DNA of 64,000 bases, from contig CAZNFI010000001.1 of NCBI GenBank assembly GCA_964572185.1, positions 4,476 to 68,475 on the forward strand, written 5' to 3'. Origin of the DNA: Azophilus sp964572185. GTDB lineage: Bacteria > Pseudomonadota > Gammaproteobacteria > Pseudomonadales > Azotimanducaceae. Below, piece by piece: positions 7,967 to 16,416 of this stretch. Each line of letters opens with the position of its first letter. The first letter of the stretch is position 1. The notes under the pieces were generated by a model that saw only the letters and a list, made by a program, of their open reading frames with translations, made no database searches and was not told where the DNA came from. Made by a program: the position numbers and the translations under genes.

Positions 7967-9301
7967 ATGGGCTATACCGATAACGCCGATGCCGTCGCCG
8001 CGCTGGTGCGCGACGATGCGGTGCATCGCGACCTCTACGTCGACCAGGAGATCTTCGACCTGGAGATGCGCCACCTGTGGCCCAGCACCTGGATCTACGT
8101 CGGTCACGACTCTCAGGTGCCCGATGCGGGCGACTACATCACTGCCGATATCGGCCTGCAGCCGGTCATCCTGATCCGCGATACGGACGGCAGCGTGAAT
8201 GTGCTGATGAACCGCTGCGCGCACAAGGGCACGCGCCTGTTGAGCGCCCCCGCCGGCAACCTGCAGTCCGCCATCCGCTGCCCCTACCACGGCTGGACCT
8301 ACCGGTTCGACGGCCGGGTGCGGGCCATTCCCGTCCGCCAGGGCTACGACGGCACCGGCCTGGCCGGGTCCGAGGCGAGCGCCGGCGTGGTGCGTCTCGC
8401 CAACGTCGAGAACTACCGGGGATTCGTGTTCGCCCGGCTGAGCGAATCCGGGCTCGGGTTCCGGGAGTATTTCGGCGAGTCACTGTCTTCCATCGACAAC
8501 ATGGCCGACCGTTCCCCCGAGGGGCGGCTCGAAGTGGCCGGCGGCGTGCTGCGCTACATGCACGACTGCAATTGGAAGATGTTCGTCGAGAACCTGAACG
8601 ACACCATGCACCCAATGGTGGCGCACCAGTCCTCCGCCGGCACCGCAACGAACGTCTGGCAGGCCCTGGACAAGCCGGAGGGTACGCGCAAGCCCATGGT
8701 CGTGGAGCAGTTCGAGCCGTTCGTGTCGAACTACCGGTTTTTCGATGACATGGGCGTCAAGATCTACCCCAACGGGCACAGCTACAGCGGCGTGCATTTC
8801 TCCATCCACTCCGCCTACGCGCAGATTCCCGGCTATTTCGAGGCGCTGTGCGAGGCGTACGGCGAGCAGCGCGCCAAGGCGATCCTGTCGATCAATCGCC
8901 ACAACACCGTCTACTACCCAAGCCTCACCATCAAGGGCGCCATCCAGGCCATTCGCGTCGCCCGCCCGCTGGCAGCGAACCGCACGCTGATCGAAAGCTG
9001 GACCTTCCGCCTGGCCGGCGCCGGCGATGACCTGCTGCAGCGCACCCTTACCTATAGCCGGCTGATCAATGCGCCCACCTCCGTTGTGGGCCACGACGAC
9101 CTGCACTGCTACCGCTCCATCCAACAGGGCCTGGCCAGCGCCGCCAGCGACTGGATCAGCCTGCACCGCGGCCACGACGCGGCCGCCGAAGCCGACATCG
9201 CCGGCGAATACAACGGCTTGAGCGAAGTGTCCATGCGCGGCCAGTTCCGCGCCTGGCGGCAGCGGATGCTGGAATCAATGACCGGGGCGAACGCCCCATG
9301 A
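7967..9301 (+). CDS. aromatic-ring-hydroxylating dioxygenase, alpha (Rieske) subunit
   Basis: With the ATG at 7967 the protein has 444 residues. It has the Rieske [2Fe-2S] ligands Cys84-x-His86 (NRCAHKG) and Cys105-x2-His108 (RCPYHGW). The mononuclear iron histidines His215 and His220 lie in NDTMHPMVAH. The catalytic alpha subunit adds O2 to an aromatic or alicyclic ring and needs electrons from a ferredoxin and reductase, neither of which is in this window. The start at 7967 was chosen for GGAG eight bases upstream; in-frame TTG 7904 and ATG 7919 are alternatives. The beta-subunit gene overlaps its stop by four bases (ATGA), so the two are translationally coupled. Confidence 0.92.
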   Translation: MGYTDNADAVAALVRDDAVHRDLYVDQEIFDLEMRHLWPSTWIYVGHDSQVPDAGDYITADIGLQPVILIRDTDGSVNVLMNRCAHKGTRLLSAPAGNLQSAIRCPYHGWTYRFDGRVRAIPVRQGYDGTGLAGSEASAGVVRLANVENYRGFVFARLSESGLGFREYFGESLSSIDNMADRSPEGRLEVAGGVLRYMHDCNWKMFVENLNDTMHPMVAHQSSAGTATNVWQALDKPEGTRKPMVVEQFEPFVSNYRFFDDMGVKIYPNGHSYSGVHFSIHSAYAQIPGYFEALCEAYGEQRAKAILSINRHNTVYYPSLTIKGAIQAIRVARPLAANRTLIESWTFRLAGAGDDLLQRTLTYSRLINAPTSVVGHDDLHCYRSIQQGLASAASDWISLHRGHDAAAEADIAGEYNGLSEVSMRGQFRAWRQRMLESMTGANAP

Positions 9302-9780
9302 AGCCGCCCGGCCGCGCCGACCTGCGCGCCCTGGTGTACCGGGAAGCGCGCTGCATCGACGAGGGCGACCTGGATGCCTGGTACGACCTGTTCACCGACG
9401 ATGCCCTCTACTGGATGCCGTTGCGGCGCGGCCAGCGCGAAGAAGAGGTGTACAACTCCCTGTTCTACGAGGACAAGCTCATGCTCAAGGTGCGCATCGA
9501 GCGCCTGAAAGACCCCAATGCCTTCTCCCAGGCGCCGCCGAGCCACTGTCAGCACGTGCTGCAGCGGCCCGAGATCGAAGCCTTCGATGCATCCGCCGGA
9601 AACTTCGCAACGCGCACCCCGTTCGTCTATGTGGAGAGTCAACTCGATGAGCAGTTCGTACTCGCCGGGGTGGCCCATCACCAACTCGTGGTGCGCAACG
9701 CCGGCCTGCAGATCCGGCGCAAGCGTATCGAGTTGCTGAACCGCGAGGCGGCATTGCCCTCGATTCAACGCTTTCCCTGA
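9298..9780 (+). CDS. aromatic-ring-hydroxylating dioxygenase, beta subunit
   Basis: A 160-residue small subunit with the SnoaL/NTF2-like fold, usual length for the family. It has the pattern YREARCIDEGDLDAWYDLF near the N-terminus, typical of beta subunits, and a basic C-terminal strand (GLQIRRKRIELLN). It has no catalytic metal site; its role is structural in an alpha3-beta3 oxygenase and it can influence substrate choice. The start ATG overlaps the alpha-subunit TGA. The acyl-CoA ligase gene starts one base after its stop, so the operon is very tight. Confidence 0.9.
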   Translation: MKPPGRADLRALVYREARCIDEGDLDAWYDLFTDDALYWMPLRRGQREEEVYNSLFYEDKLMLKVRIERLKDPNAFSQAPPSHCQHVLQRPEIEAFDASAGNFATRTPFVYVESQLDEQFVLAGVAHHQLVVRNAGLQIRRKRIELLNREAALPSIQRFP

Positions 9781-9781
9781 C

Positions 9782-11401
9782 ATGGCCGCCAGCCGCACAG
9801 CCGTCAGCGTTTACCAGGCATTTCAGCAGGCCGTGGCCGCTCACGGCGAACGCCCCATGCTGCACCTCGTGGCCGACACGGCGCGCCGCTACGGCAATGC
9901 GCCCGGAACGGTCAGCTACCGGGATGCGCATGCCCGGGTACGGCGCTGTATCGCCGCCTACCGCGGCCTGGGCCTCGCCCCCGGAACCCGGGTCGCCCTG
10001 GGTCTCGACAACCGCCCCGAGTTTTTCTACCACTGGCTGGCGCTGAACGCGCTCGGCATGAGCGTCGCGCCGCTCAACCCGCACTGGCGATCTGCCGAGG
10101 TCGAGTACGTGCTCGGCCACAGCGAGGCGCAGCTTGCCGTGCTGCCGGCCGACCGGGTGAGCGCGGTGCGGGCGGCAGCGCCGCGGGGCTGCATGACGCT
10201 AGCCGCGGACGGCGCCTGGTCGCGCGGCGGCAGCGACGACAGCGCGGAGCCATCGGTCACCCCCGGGCAGGAATGCGCCCTACTCTACACCTCGGGAACC
10301 ACCGGCCGGCCCAAGGGCTGCCTGCTCGACAACCGCTACTTCCTGACCAGCGGCGCCTGGTACGGCAACCTGGGCGGCTACTGCACCCTCGACCCGCCCA
10401 ACGACCGGCTGATCACACCGCTACCGATGCACCACATGAACGCCATGGCCACGTCCACCATGGCCATGCTGCTCAGCGGCGGCTGTATCGTGCCCCTGGA
10501 CCGGTTTCATCCCCGCACCTGGTGGCCGAGCGTGCGCGAATCCGGCGCCACCATCATGCATTACCTGGGCGTCATGCCGGCCATGCTGATGAATCTTCCC
10601 CAATCCTCCGACGACCGGGCGCACCGGGTGCGCTTCGGTTTCGGGGCCGGGTTGAGCGGCGAGCTACATGCCGCATTCGAACGACGCTTCGGCATACCGC
10701 TGATCGAGGCCTGGGCCATGACGGAAACCGGCTGCAGCGTGGCGGTGGCCGCACAGCACGAACCGCGCAAGCTGGGTACCGGCTGCATCGGCCAGCCGCC
10801 GCCGGAAGTGGACTACCGGATCGTCGATGACCGGGGCTTGGACGCAGGCCCCGGACAGGCCGGAGAACTGCTGGTGCGGCGCGCCGGAGACGACCCACGC
10901 CTGGGTCTGTTCCGGGGCTATCTCAAGGACCTGGCCGCCACCGATGCCGCCTGGGCCGGGGGCTACTTCCACACCGGAGACCTGGTCTACGTCGATGTGG
11001 ACGGCCTGCTGCATTTCGTGGACCGCAGCAAAAACGTGATTCGCCGCAGCGGCGAGAACATCTCCGCGGTGGAGGTCGAGGAGACACTGCTCGAGCACGA
11101 AGCGGTGGTGGCCGCCGGCGTCACCGCGGTACCGGACGAGGTACGCGGCGACGAGGTGTTCGCCTGCGTGGTGACCGGCGACGAATCGGCACAGTGGCCG
11201 CGCACCGCCCAAGCCATCGTCCGTCACTGCCTGCAGCGCCTCGCCTACTTCAAGGCACCCGGCTACCTGTCCCGTTGCGAGCGGTTGCCGTTGACGGCCA
11301 CCGAAAAGATCCAACGCGCCGCCCTCAAGGAACTGGCGGCGCAACGGCTCGCGGACGGCGACTGCATCGACACCCGCGCACTGAAGACAGCAAGTGGCTG
11401 A
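9782..11401 (+). CDS. AMP-forming acyl-CoA ligase (ANL superfamily)
   Basis: A 539-residue adenylate-forming enzyme. The phosphate-binding loop LLYTSGTTGRPKG lies near residue 170, the ATP/Mg motif is in EAWAMTETGC, HTGDLV marks the hinge, and the C-terminal catalytic lysine is in TATEKIQRA. It should activate a carboxylic acid to its CoA thioester via an acyl-adenylate. Overall it resembles the crotonobetaine/carnitine- and long-chain acyl-CoA ligase branch. Its place directly after the Rieske subunits suggests that it activates the hydroxylated product or a ring-cleaved acid. The downstream thiolase gene begins eight bases inside its 3' end. Confidence 0.88.
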   Translation: MAASRTAVSVYQAFQQAVAAHGERPMLHLVADTARRYGNAPGTVSYRDAHARVRRCIAAYRGLGLAPGTRVALGLDNRPEFFYHWLALNALGMSVAPLNPHWRSAEVEYVLGHSEAQLAVLPADRVSAVRAAAPRGCMTLAADGAWSRGGSDDSAEPSVTPGQECALLYTSGTTGRPKGCLLDNRYFLTSGAWYGNLGGYCTLDPPNDRLITPLPMHHMNAMATSTMAMLLSGGCIVPLDRFHPRTWWPSVRESGATIMHYLGVMPAMLMNLPQSSDDRAHRVRFGFGAGLSGELHAAFERRFGIPLIEAWAMTETGCSVAVAAQHEPRKLGTGCIGQPPPEVDYRIVDDRGLDAGPGQAGELLVRRAGDDPRLGLFRGYLKDLAATDAAWAGGYFHTGDLVYVDVDGLLHFVDRSKNVIRRSGENISAVEVEETLLEHEAVVAAGVTAVPDEVRGDEVFACVVTGDESAQWPRTAQAIVRHCLQRLAYFKAPGYLSRCERLPLTATEKIQRAALKELAAQRLADGDCIDTRALKTASG

Positions 11402-12587
11402 GCCCGCTCCGTTGCAGGCGCAAACGCCCTATACCGATGTCGCGGTGACGGCGCCGGTTACCGTCGATTACAGCCGCTACTCGCTGCGCAGCGCCCACTG
11501 GTTCATGGCCCGGGCGCTGCGCGCGCTGATCGAGGCCGGCGGCGTGGCAAAGGACGAGGTGGACGGCCTGTGCGTATCCAGCTTTCAACTGGTTCCCGAC
11601 ACCGCCGTTGGGCTCACCCAGCACCTCGGCGTGTCACCGCGCTGGCTCGACCACATCCCCATGGGCGGCGCCTGTGGCGTGGTGGCGCTGCGCCGGGCGG
11701 CACGCGCCGTGCAGTGCGGCGATGCGAGCCTTGTCGCCTGCCTGGCCGGCGACACCAACCACGTGGACACCTTCCGCAAGATGCTCGGCAGTTTCAGCCA
11801 GTACGCCCAGGATGCGGTCTATCCCTACGGTTCCGGTGGCCCCAATGCCAATTTCGCGTTCATGACCGACCACTACATGCGCACATTCGGCGCGCGGCGC
11901 GAGGACTTCGGCAAGCTGTGCGTGGCCCAGCGCCAGAATGCTCTGGCCAACCCGCACGCGCTGTTCAAAAAGCCACTGAGCATGGAAGAGTACCTGGCCG
12001 CCCGGGTCATCACCGCGCCGCTGCACCTGTTCGACTGCGTGATGCCGTGCGCCGGCGGCGAGGGTTTCCTGGTCACCACCGTACAGCGCGCCGAGGCACT
12101 GGGCCTGCCCTACGCCCGCGTGCTGGCTACCATCGAGCGGCACAATGCCTGGCCCGACGACCCCATCCAGATGCGCGGCGGCTGGGCAATGGATGCCGAC
12201 AGCCTGTACGCCAACGCCGGCAAGTCACCGGATGATGTGGACTTCCTGTGCAGCTACGACGATTACCCGGTCATCAATGCCCTGCAATTGGAAAACCTGG
12301 GCTTCTGTGCCGCGGGCGACGCGCCGCGCTTCATCCGCGAACACCAGTTCACCTGGAACGGAGACTTCCCGCTCAACCCTTCCGGCGGGCAACTGTCCGT
12401 AGGCCAGGCTGGCGCCGCGGGCGGCTATCTCGGGCTCGTGGAAGCCGTGCGGCAACTGACCGGCACGGCTCTCGGCCATCAGGTAGCCAACGCCGAAGTG
12501 GGCCTGGTGAGCGGCTTCGGCATGATCAACTACGACCGCGGCCTGTGCTCGGCGGCGGCGCTGCTGACCCGGGGAAGCGACGCATGA
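11394..12587 (+). CDS. thiolase-fold enzyme of the SCP-x/lipid-transfer-protein class
   Basis: A 397-residue thiolase-superfamily protein. The nucleophile region MGGACGVVALRR holds Cys94. The C-terminal loop that reads GHP in degradative thiolases is replaced by NPSGGQLSVGQAG, the form seen in Ltp-type proteins that pair with DUF35 partners. Such pairs catalyse either thiolysis or CoA-dependent retro-aldol cleavage of a hydroxyacyl-CoA, as in steroid side-chain removal. The next gene starts with a DUF35 zinc ribbon, matching that pairing. GTG at 11394 overlaps the ligase gene. Thiolase versus retro-aldolase activity cannot be settled from sequence. Confidence 0.85.
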   Translation: MAEPAPLQAQTPYTDVAVTAPVTVDYSRYSLRSAHWFMARALRALIEAGGVAKDEVDGLCVSSFQLVPDTAVGLTQHLGVSPRWLDHIPMGGACGVVALRRAARAVQCGDASLVACLAGDTNHVDTFRKMLGSFSQYAQDAVYPYGSGGPNANFAFMTDHYMRTFGARREDFGKLCVAQRQNALANPHALFKKPLSMEEYLAARVITAPLHLFDCVMPCAGGEGFLVTTVQRAEALGLPYARVLATIERHNAWPDDPIQMRGGWAMDADSLYANAGKSPDDVDFLCSYDDYPVINALQLENLGFCAAGDAPRFIREHQFTWNGDFPLNPSGGQLSVGQAGAAGGYLGLVEAVRQLTGTALGHQVANAEVGLVSGFGMINYDRGLCSAAALLTRGSDA

Positions 12588-13828
12588 CCGAACCCCTGCG
12601 CAAGCCGAAACGCAAGAACCCCATCCTGCGCACGCGCCTGCCGGTGGTGCCGCCCTGGACGCGCAGCCGCGTGGCGCTGGGCCTGACCGCCGCCGCTGCC
12701 CGGGGCGGTTTCGAACTGCAGCAATGCGCGCAGTGCGGCCGCATCCAGTATCCGCCCCGGGAGATGTGCAGCGGCTGCCTGAGCGTGTCGCTGGCGTGGA
12801 CACCCGTGGACGGCGCCGGCGAACTGATTTCCGAGACCGAACTCAACCACAGCCACGACCTGTTCTTCCGCGAACGGCTGCCCTGGCGGCTGGGCCTGGT
12901 GCAGCTCGACTGTGGCCCCACGGTAATGACACACCTGCATGGCGATGTCCCGGCACCGCCCTGCACGGTGCGCGTGCAGGCCCGGCTGGACCGCGCCGGC
13001 CGCGCCGTACTGATCGCCTTTCCGGCAAAGGAGGTGCCGAACATGGCCGACGACAAGCAGTTGCGGGAGATGACCTGCGACCCCAGGTTCCGCAAGGTGC
13101 TCATCACCGACGGCAAGTCGGCGGTGGGCCAGGCCATGGTGCGCGCCATCGCCGATGCCGGCGCCAGCCTGATCTGGGTGGGCTACGCGGAACCCTGGAA
13201 GCAGCCGCCGGGGTTTGCGGAACTGGAGTCCATCCCCGAGGTCACGCTGGTGCCCCTGGACCTCACCGATGCCCGGGCGGTGCGCGAGGCCGGTGGTTCG
13301 CTCGGCGGTCGGGTGGACATCCTGATCAACACCGCCGAAGCGCACCGCACGCACGGCATCGGCTCGCGCTACGGCACCGATGTGGCGCGCCTGGAGATGG
13401 ACGTCAACTACTTCGGTCTGCTGCGCCTTGCCCAGGAGTTCGGCCCGGCCATGCAGTTCCGCGGCGCCGACGGGCAGAACAGCGCCGTCGCCTGGGTGAA
13501 CGTGCTGTCGGTGTTCGCGTTGTCGAACTTCCCGGCGCACGGCACCTACTCCGCCTCCAAGGCCGCCGCCTACAGCCTCACCCAGTGCCTGCGCGCCGAG
13601 TTCAAGCCCAATGCGGTGCGCGTCATCAACGTCTTTCCGGGCCCAATCGACGATGAGTGGAACCAGCTGATACCGCCGCCCAAGCTGGCCCCGGAACGGC
13701 TGGCGCAGGACGTTGTCGCCGCGCTCCGGGACGGCGTAGAGGATGTCTACCCAGGCGCCGTCGCCCAGGAGTGGTTCCAACGTTACCGGGAAGACCCGAA
13801 AATCCTGGAACGGGAACTGTGCGAATGA
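12584..13828 (+). CDS. DUF35 OB-fold zinc-ribbon fused to a degenerate short-chain dehydrogenase
   Basis: A 414-residue two-domain protein. Residues about 35-150 form a DUF35 domain with zinc ligands Cys48, Cys51, Cys62 and Cys65 and an OB-fold, the usual acyl-CoA-binding partner of SCP-x thiolases. Residues about 168-414 form an SDR domain. There the NAD-binding TGxxxGxG reads TDGKSAVG, losing two of three glycines, and the NNAG motif reads NTAEA, yet Tyr322-x3-Lys326 of the active site is kept (YSASK). The ATG at 12584 overlaps the thiolase stop by four bases. The fusion should place a dehydrogenase-like module on the thiolase complex. Cofactor binding is doubtful. Confidence 0.85.
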   Translation: MTEPLRKPKRKNPILRTRLPVVPPWTRSRVALGLTAAAARGGFELQQCAQCGRIQYPPREMCSGCLSVSLAWTPVDGAGELISETELNHSHDLFFRERLPWRLGLVQLDCGPTVMTHLHGDVPAPPCTVRVQARLDRAGRAVLIAFPAKEVPNMADDKQLREMTCDPRFRKVLITDGKSAVGQAMVRAIADAGASLIWVGYAEPWKQPPGFAELESIPEVTLVPLDLTDARAVREAGGSLGGRVDILINTAEAHRTHGIGSRYGTDVARLEMDVNYFGLLRLAQEFGPAMQFRGADGQNSAVAWVNVLSVFALSNFPAHGTYSASKAAAYSLTQCLRAEFKPNAVRVINVFPGPIDDEWNQLIPPPKLAPERLAQDVVAALRDGVEDVYPGAVAQEWFQRYREDPKILERELCE

Positions 13829-14559
13829 GCGATGCAGGCACCGTCTGGGTGACCGGCGGCAGCTCCGGGATCGGCGCCGACCTGTGCCGGCGCCTGCTGC
13901 GGGACAAAGCCCGGGTAATCAGCTTCGCGCGCCGCGCACCGCCCTTCACGCACCCGAACCTGCACCCCGTGACCGTCGACCTGAGCGACCCCGAGGCCAC
14001 TCGCGCCGCGGCCGCTCAGGCAGCCGCCGCCTGGCCGGCCACGCGCCTGGTGCACAACGCCGGCGCCATCCGCGAAAAGCCCCTGGCGGAGGTGAGCGGC
14101 AATGACCTCGATGTGCTCGCGCAACTGCACCTGGGCACCGCCATCGCACTGGTGCAGGCGCTGTTGCCGCACATGCGCGAACAGCGCCACGGGCGCATCG
14201 TGCTGATGTCAACCCGCGCCATTGTCGGCCTGCACAAGCGCACGGTCTACTCCGCCACCAAGGCCGGCCTGGTGGGCATGGGCCGCACCTGGGCGCTGGA
14301 ACTGGCCGGCGACGGCATCACGGTGAACATGATCGCCCCCGGGCCCATCGAAGAAACGGAAATGTTCGATGAACTGGTGCCCCAGGGCAGCGAAATCAGC
14401 CGCACGGTCGCCGCCCGGGTGCCGGTGGGGCGCATCGGCCGTCCCGGGGATGTCTCCCGGGCGGTACTCTTTTTCCTCTCCGACCAGGCCGACTTCGTCA
14501 CCGGTCAGACACTTTTCGTCTGCGGCGGCACCTCGCTCGGCGGCATGAGCTTCACCTGA
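13825..14559 (+). CDS. short-chain dehydrogenase/reductase, FabG-like
   Basis: A 244-residue classical SDR with all motifs intact: TGGSSGIG (10-17), NAG, catalytic Ser129, and Tyr142-x3-Lys146 in YSATK. It should oxidise a hydroxyl or reduce a keto group using NAD(P). In this operon it may oxidise the cis-dihydrodiol made by the Rieske enzyme or a hydroxyacyl-CoA. The ATG overlaps the previous stop (ATGA). It is the intact counterpart of the degenerate SDR domain just upstream, and the two may have a shared origin, though they are not closely alike by eye. Confidence 0.88.
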   Translation: MSDAGTVWVTGGSSGIGADLCRRLLRDKARVISFARRAPPFTHPNLHPVTVDLSDPEATRAAAAQAAAAWPATRLVHNAGAIREKPLAEVSGNDLDVLAQLHLGTAIALVQALLPHMREQRHGRIVLMSTRAIVGLHKRTVYSATKAGLVGMGRTWALELAGDGITVNMIAPGPIEETEMFDELVPQGSEISRTVAARVPVGRIGRPGDVSRAVLFFLSDQADFVTGQTLFVCGGTSLGGMSFT

Positions 14560-14579
14560 CAGGGAGCAGACAAACGACG

Positions 14580-15371
14580 ATGAACGCGCAAGTACTCGAA
14601 CAGCTGCTCGGCGCCATCGCTGCCGGTGGCGTGACGCTGGTCGACCTGACCCAGACCCTGGACCCGGAGTTTCCACAGATCAGCCTGCCACCGGAAATGG
14701 GCCAGTGCTGGCCGTTCCGCATCGAGGAGGTCTCCCACTACGACGACCGGGGGCCGGGCTGGTACTGGAACAACATCTCCTGCGGCGAACACACCGGCAC
14801 CCATTTCGATGCGCCCATTCACTGGATCTCCGGGCGCAACCTGCCGAACAACTCGACCGACACCATTCCGGTGGAGCACATGGTCGCGCCGGCCTGCGTG
14901 CTCGACTGTTCCGAACAGTCCCGACAGGATGCGGATTTCCTGCTCACCGTAGATTTCATCCGCCAATGGGAAGCGGAGCACGGACGCATCCCTCCCGCAA
15001 GCTGGGTGCTGATGCGCACCGACTGGTCGAAGATCAGCGATCCGGCCGCATTCCAGAACTTCGACGAGGAAGGACAGCACACCCCGGGGCCGGACACCGA
15101 GGCGGTGCGCTTCCTGGTTGAGCAACGCAACGTACTGGGATTCGGCTCCGAGGCGATCGGCACCGATGCGGGCCAGGGCCAGCACCTGAACCCGCCCTAC
15201 CCGTGCCATTACTACATGCACGGCGCCGGCAAGTACGGGTTGCAGTGCCTGGCCAACCTCGATCTGCTGCCGCCGACCGGCAGCGTGCTGTTCGCGGCCC
15301 CCCTGAAAATCCGCCGCGGCTCCGGCAGCCCGCTACGGGTGCTGGCGCTGGTGCCCCGGACAACGACCTGA
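14580..15371 (+). CDS. cyclase-family metal hydrolase (kynurenine formamidase-like)
   Basis: A 263-residue member of the cyclase/formamidase family. The metal-binding signature HTGTHFDAPIH spans residues 71-81, and the segment EAIGTDAG fits the later family motif. Family members hydrolyse N-formylkynurenine, cyclic amides or lactones, or act on isatin. It ends the Rieske operon on the plus strand and could open a cyclic or ester product. Its gene starts 20 bases after the SDR stop with only a distant AGGGAG. The gene downstream is convergent. The exact substrate is unknown. Confidence 0.85.
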   Translation: MNAQVLEQLLGAIAAGGVTLVDLTQTLDPEFPQISLPPEMGQCWPFRIEEVSHYDDRGPGWYWNNISCGEHTGTHFDAPIHWISGRNLPNNSTDTIPVEHMVAPACVLDCSEQSRQDADFLLTVDFIRQWEAEHGRIPPASWVLMRTDWSKISDPAAFQNFDEEGQHTPGPDTEAVRFLVEQRNVLGFGSEAIGTDAGQGQHLNPPYPCHYYMHGAGKYGLQCLANLDLLPPTGSVLFAAPLKIRRGSGSPLRVLALVPRTTT

Positions 15372-15377
15372 CCGCGG

Positions 15378-15409
15378 CCTGCCCCGCAGGCAACCTGCCC
15401 CGCAGGCAA
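15378..15409. repeat. 16-bp tandem repeat forming hairpins between convergent genes
   Basis: The unit CCTGCCCCGCAGGCAA occurs twice in a row, with a third partial copy after. Each copy holds GCCTGC-CCC-GCAGGC or nearly that hairpin. It sits seven bases after the cyclase stop and 42 bases before the end of the convergent luciferase-like gene, so it may act as a bidirectional stop or 3'-end barrier; there is no T-tract. Confidence 0.5.
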
Positions 15410-15450
15410 CCTGCGCCTGGCGGGCCGTTACGGCACGGCCCGGACATTGC

Positions 15451-16320
15451 CTACGCCAATCGTGTTGCCACCGACTCACCAAACTCGCTGAGGCGGTCGA
15501 GTCCGCCGGGGCCGGCGAAGAAGAAGGCGGGCACCATGACGCGGCTCACGCCGAGTGCCGCCATCTGCTCGACACCGGCAGGCGGGTCGGCCATCTGCGC
15601 ACCGAAAATGGCGCTGAACTCGATACCGGCCGGGTCGCGGCCCGCCGCCTCGGCGCCCTGTCGCACCCTGTCGAGCAGTTTGCCGAGCCGTTCGCTGTCG
15701 CCTTCTCCGGGGAAGTAACCGTCGGCAATGCGCACCGCCCGCGCCACGGCGGCATCCGTATCGCCGCCCACATGCACCGGGATCGAACCATTGACCGGCC
15801 GCGGGCTGCAGGTGGCGGGCTCGAAGTCCACGAACTCGCCGTGATACTCCGCGTGCGGGCCCGCCCAAAGTGCCCGCATGGCGGCGATGTACTCATCGTT
15901 GCGCGCGCCGCGGCGCTGCCAGGGTACGCCAAGCGCTTCGAACTCCTCCCTGAGCCAGCCGACGCCAAGCCCCAGTTCCACCCTGCCACCGGACAGTTGG
16001 TCCAGCGTCGCCAGTTCCTTGGCCAGCACCAGCGGATTACGCTGCGGCACGATCAGGATGCAGGTTCCCAGGCGCAGCGTCGGCGCCGCCGCCGCCGCGA
16101 ATGCCAGCCAGATCAGGGGATCGGGGATGGGGGTGTCCGGCTCGGCCGGAATCTTGCCATCGGCGCTGTACGGGTACTTCGAAGCAATCGAGTCGGGCAA
16201 CACGACGTGTTCGCCACCCCACACCGATTCAAAGCCGGCGTTCTCGGCACGGCGACAGATTTCCAGGGCGGTTGCGCCATCGATTCCGATGCTGCTCGCA
16301 AAGGCCAGTGCAAGTTTCAT
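15451..16320 (-). CDS. LLM-class flavin-dependent oxidoreductase
   Basis: A 289-residue luciferase-like TIM-barrel protein. It contains the typical WLREEFEALGVPW segment, GGRVELGLGVGW and the N-terminal HVVLP region; it resembles the F420-type subfamily common in such clusters, although FMN use is equally possible. The enzymes carry out oxygenation or hydride transfer on varied substrates. It lies about 96 bases downstream of the nlpD-like gene on the same strand but is functionally unlike it, and probably marks the border between the conserved core and the catabolic region. The start is an ATG at 16320. Confidence 0.85.
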   Translation of the reverse strand: MKLALAFASSIGIDGATALEICRRAENAGFESVWGGEHVVLPDSIASKYPYSADGKIPAEPDTPIPDPLIWLAFAAAAAPTLRLGTCILIVPQRNPLVLAKELATLDQLSGGRVELGLGVGWLREEFEALGVPWQRRGARNDEYIAAMRALWAGPHAEYHGEFVDFEPATCSPRPVNGSIPVHVGGDTDAAVARAVRIADGYFPGEGDSERLGKLLDRVRQGAEAAGRDPAGIEFSAIFGAQMADPPAGVEQMAALGVSRVMVPAFFFAGPGGLDRLSEFGESVATRLA

Positions 16321-16416
16321 GGGTGCTCCCGTTCGCGGTCAAAGCGGCGCATGTTACATGCGCGTCCGCCCGGGCGCTCGAACATCTCGTGCGGCTTGGG
16401 CATCGGCCAGGGTCGC

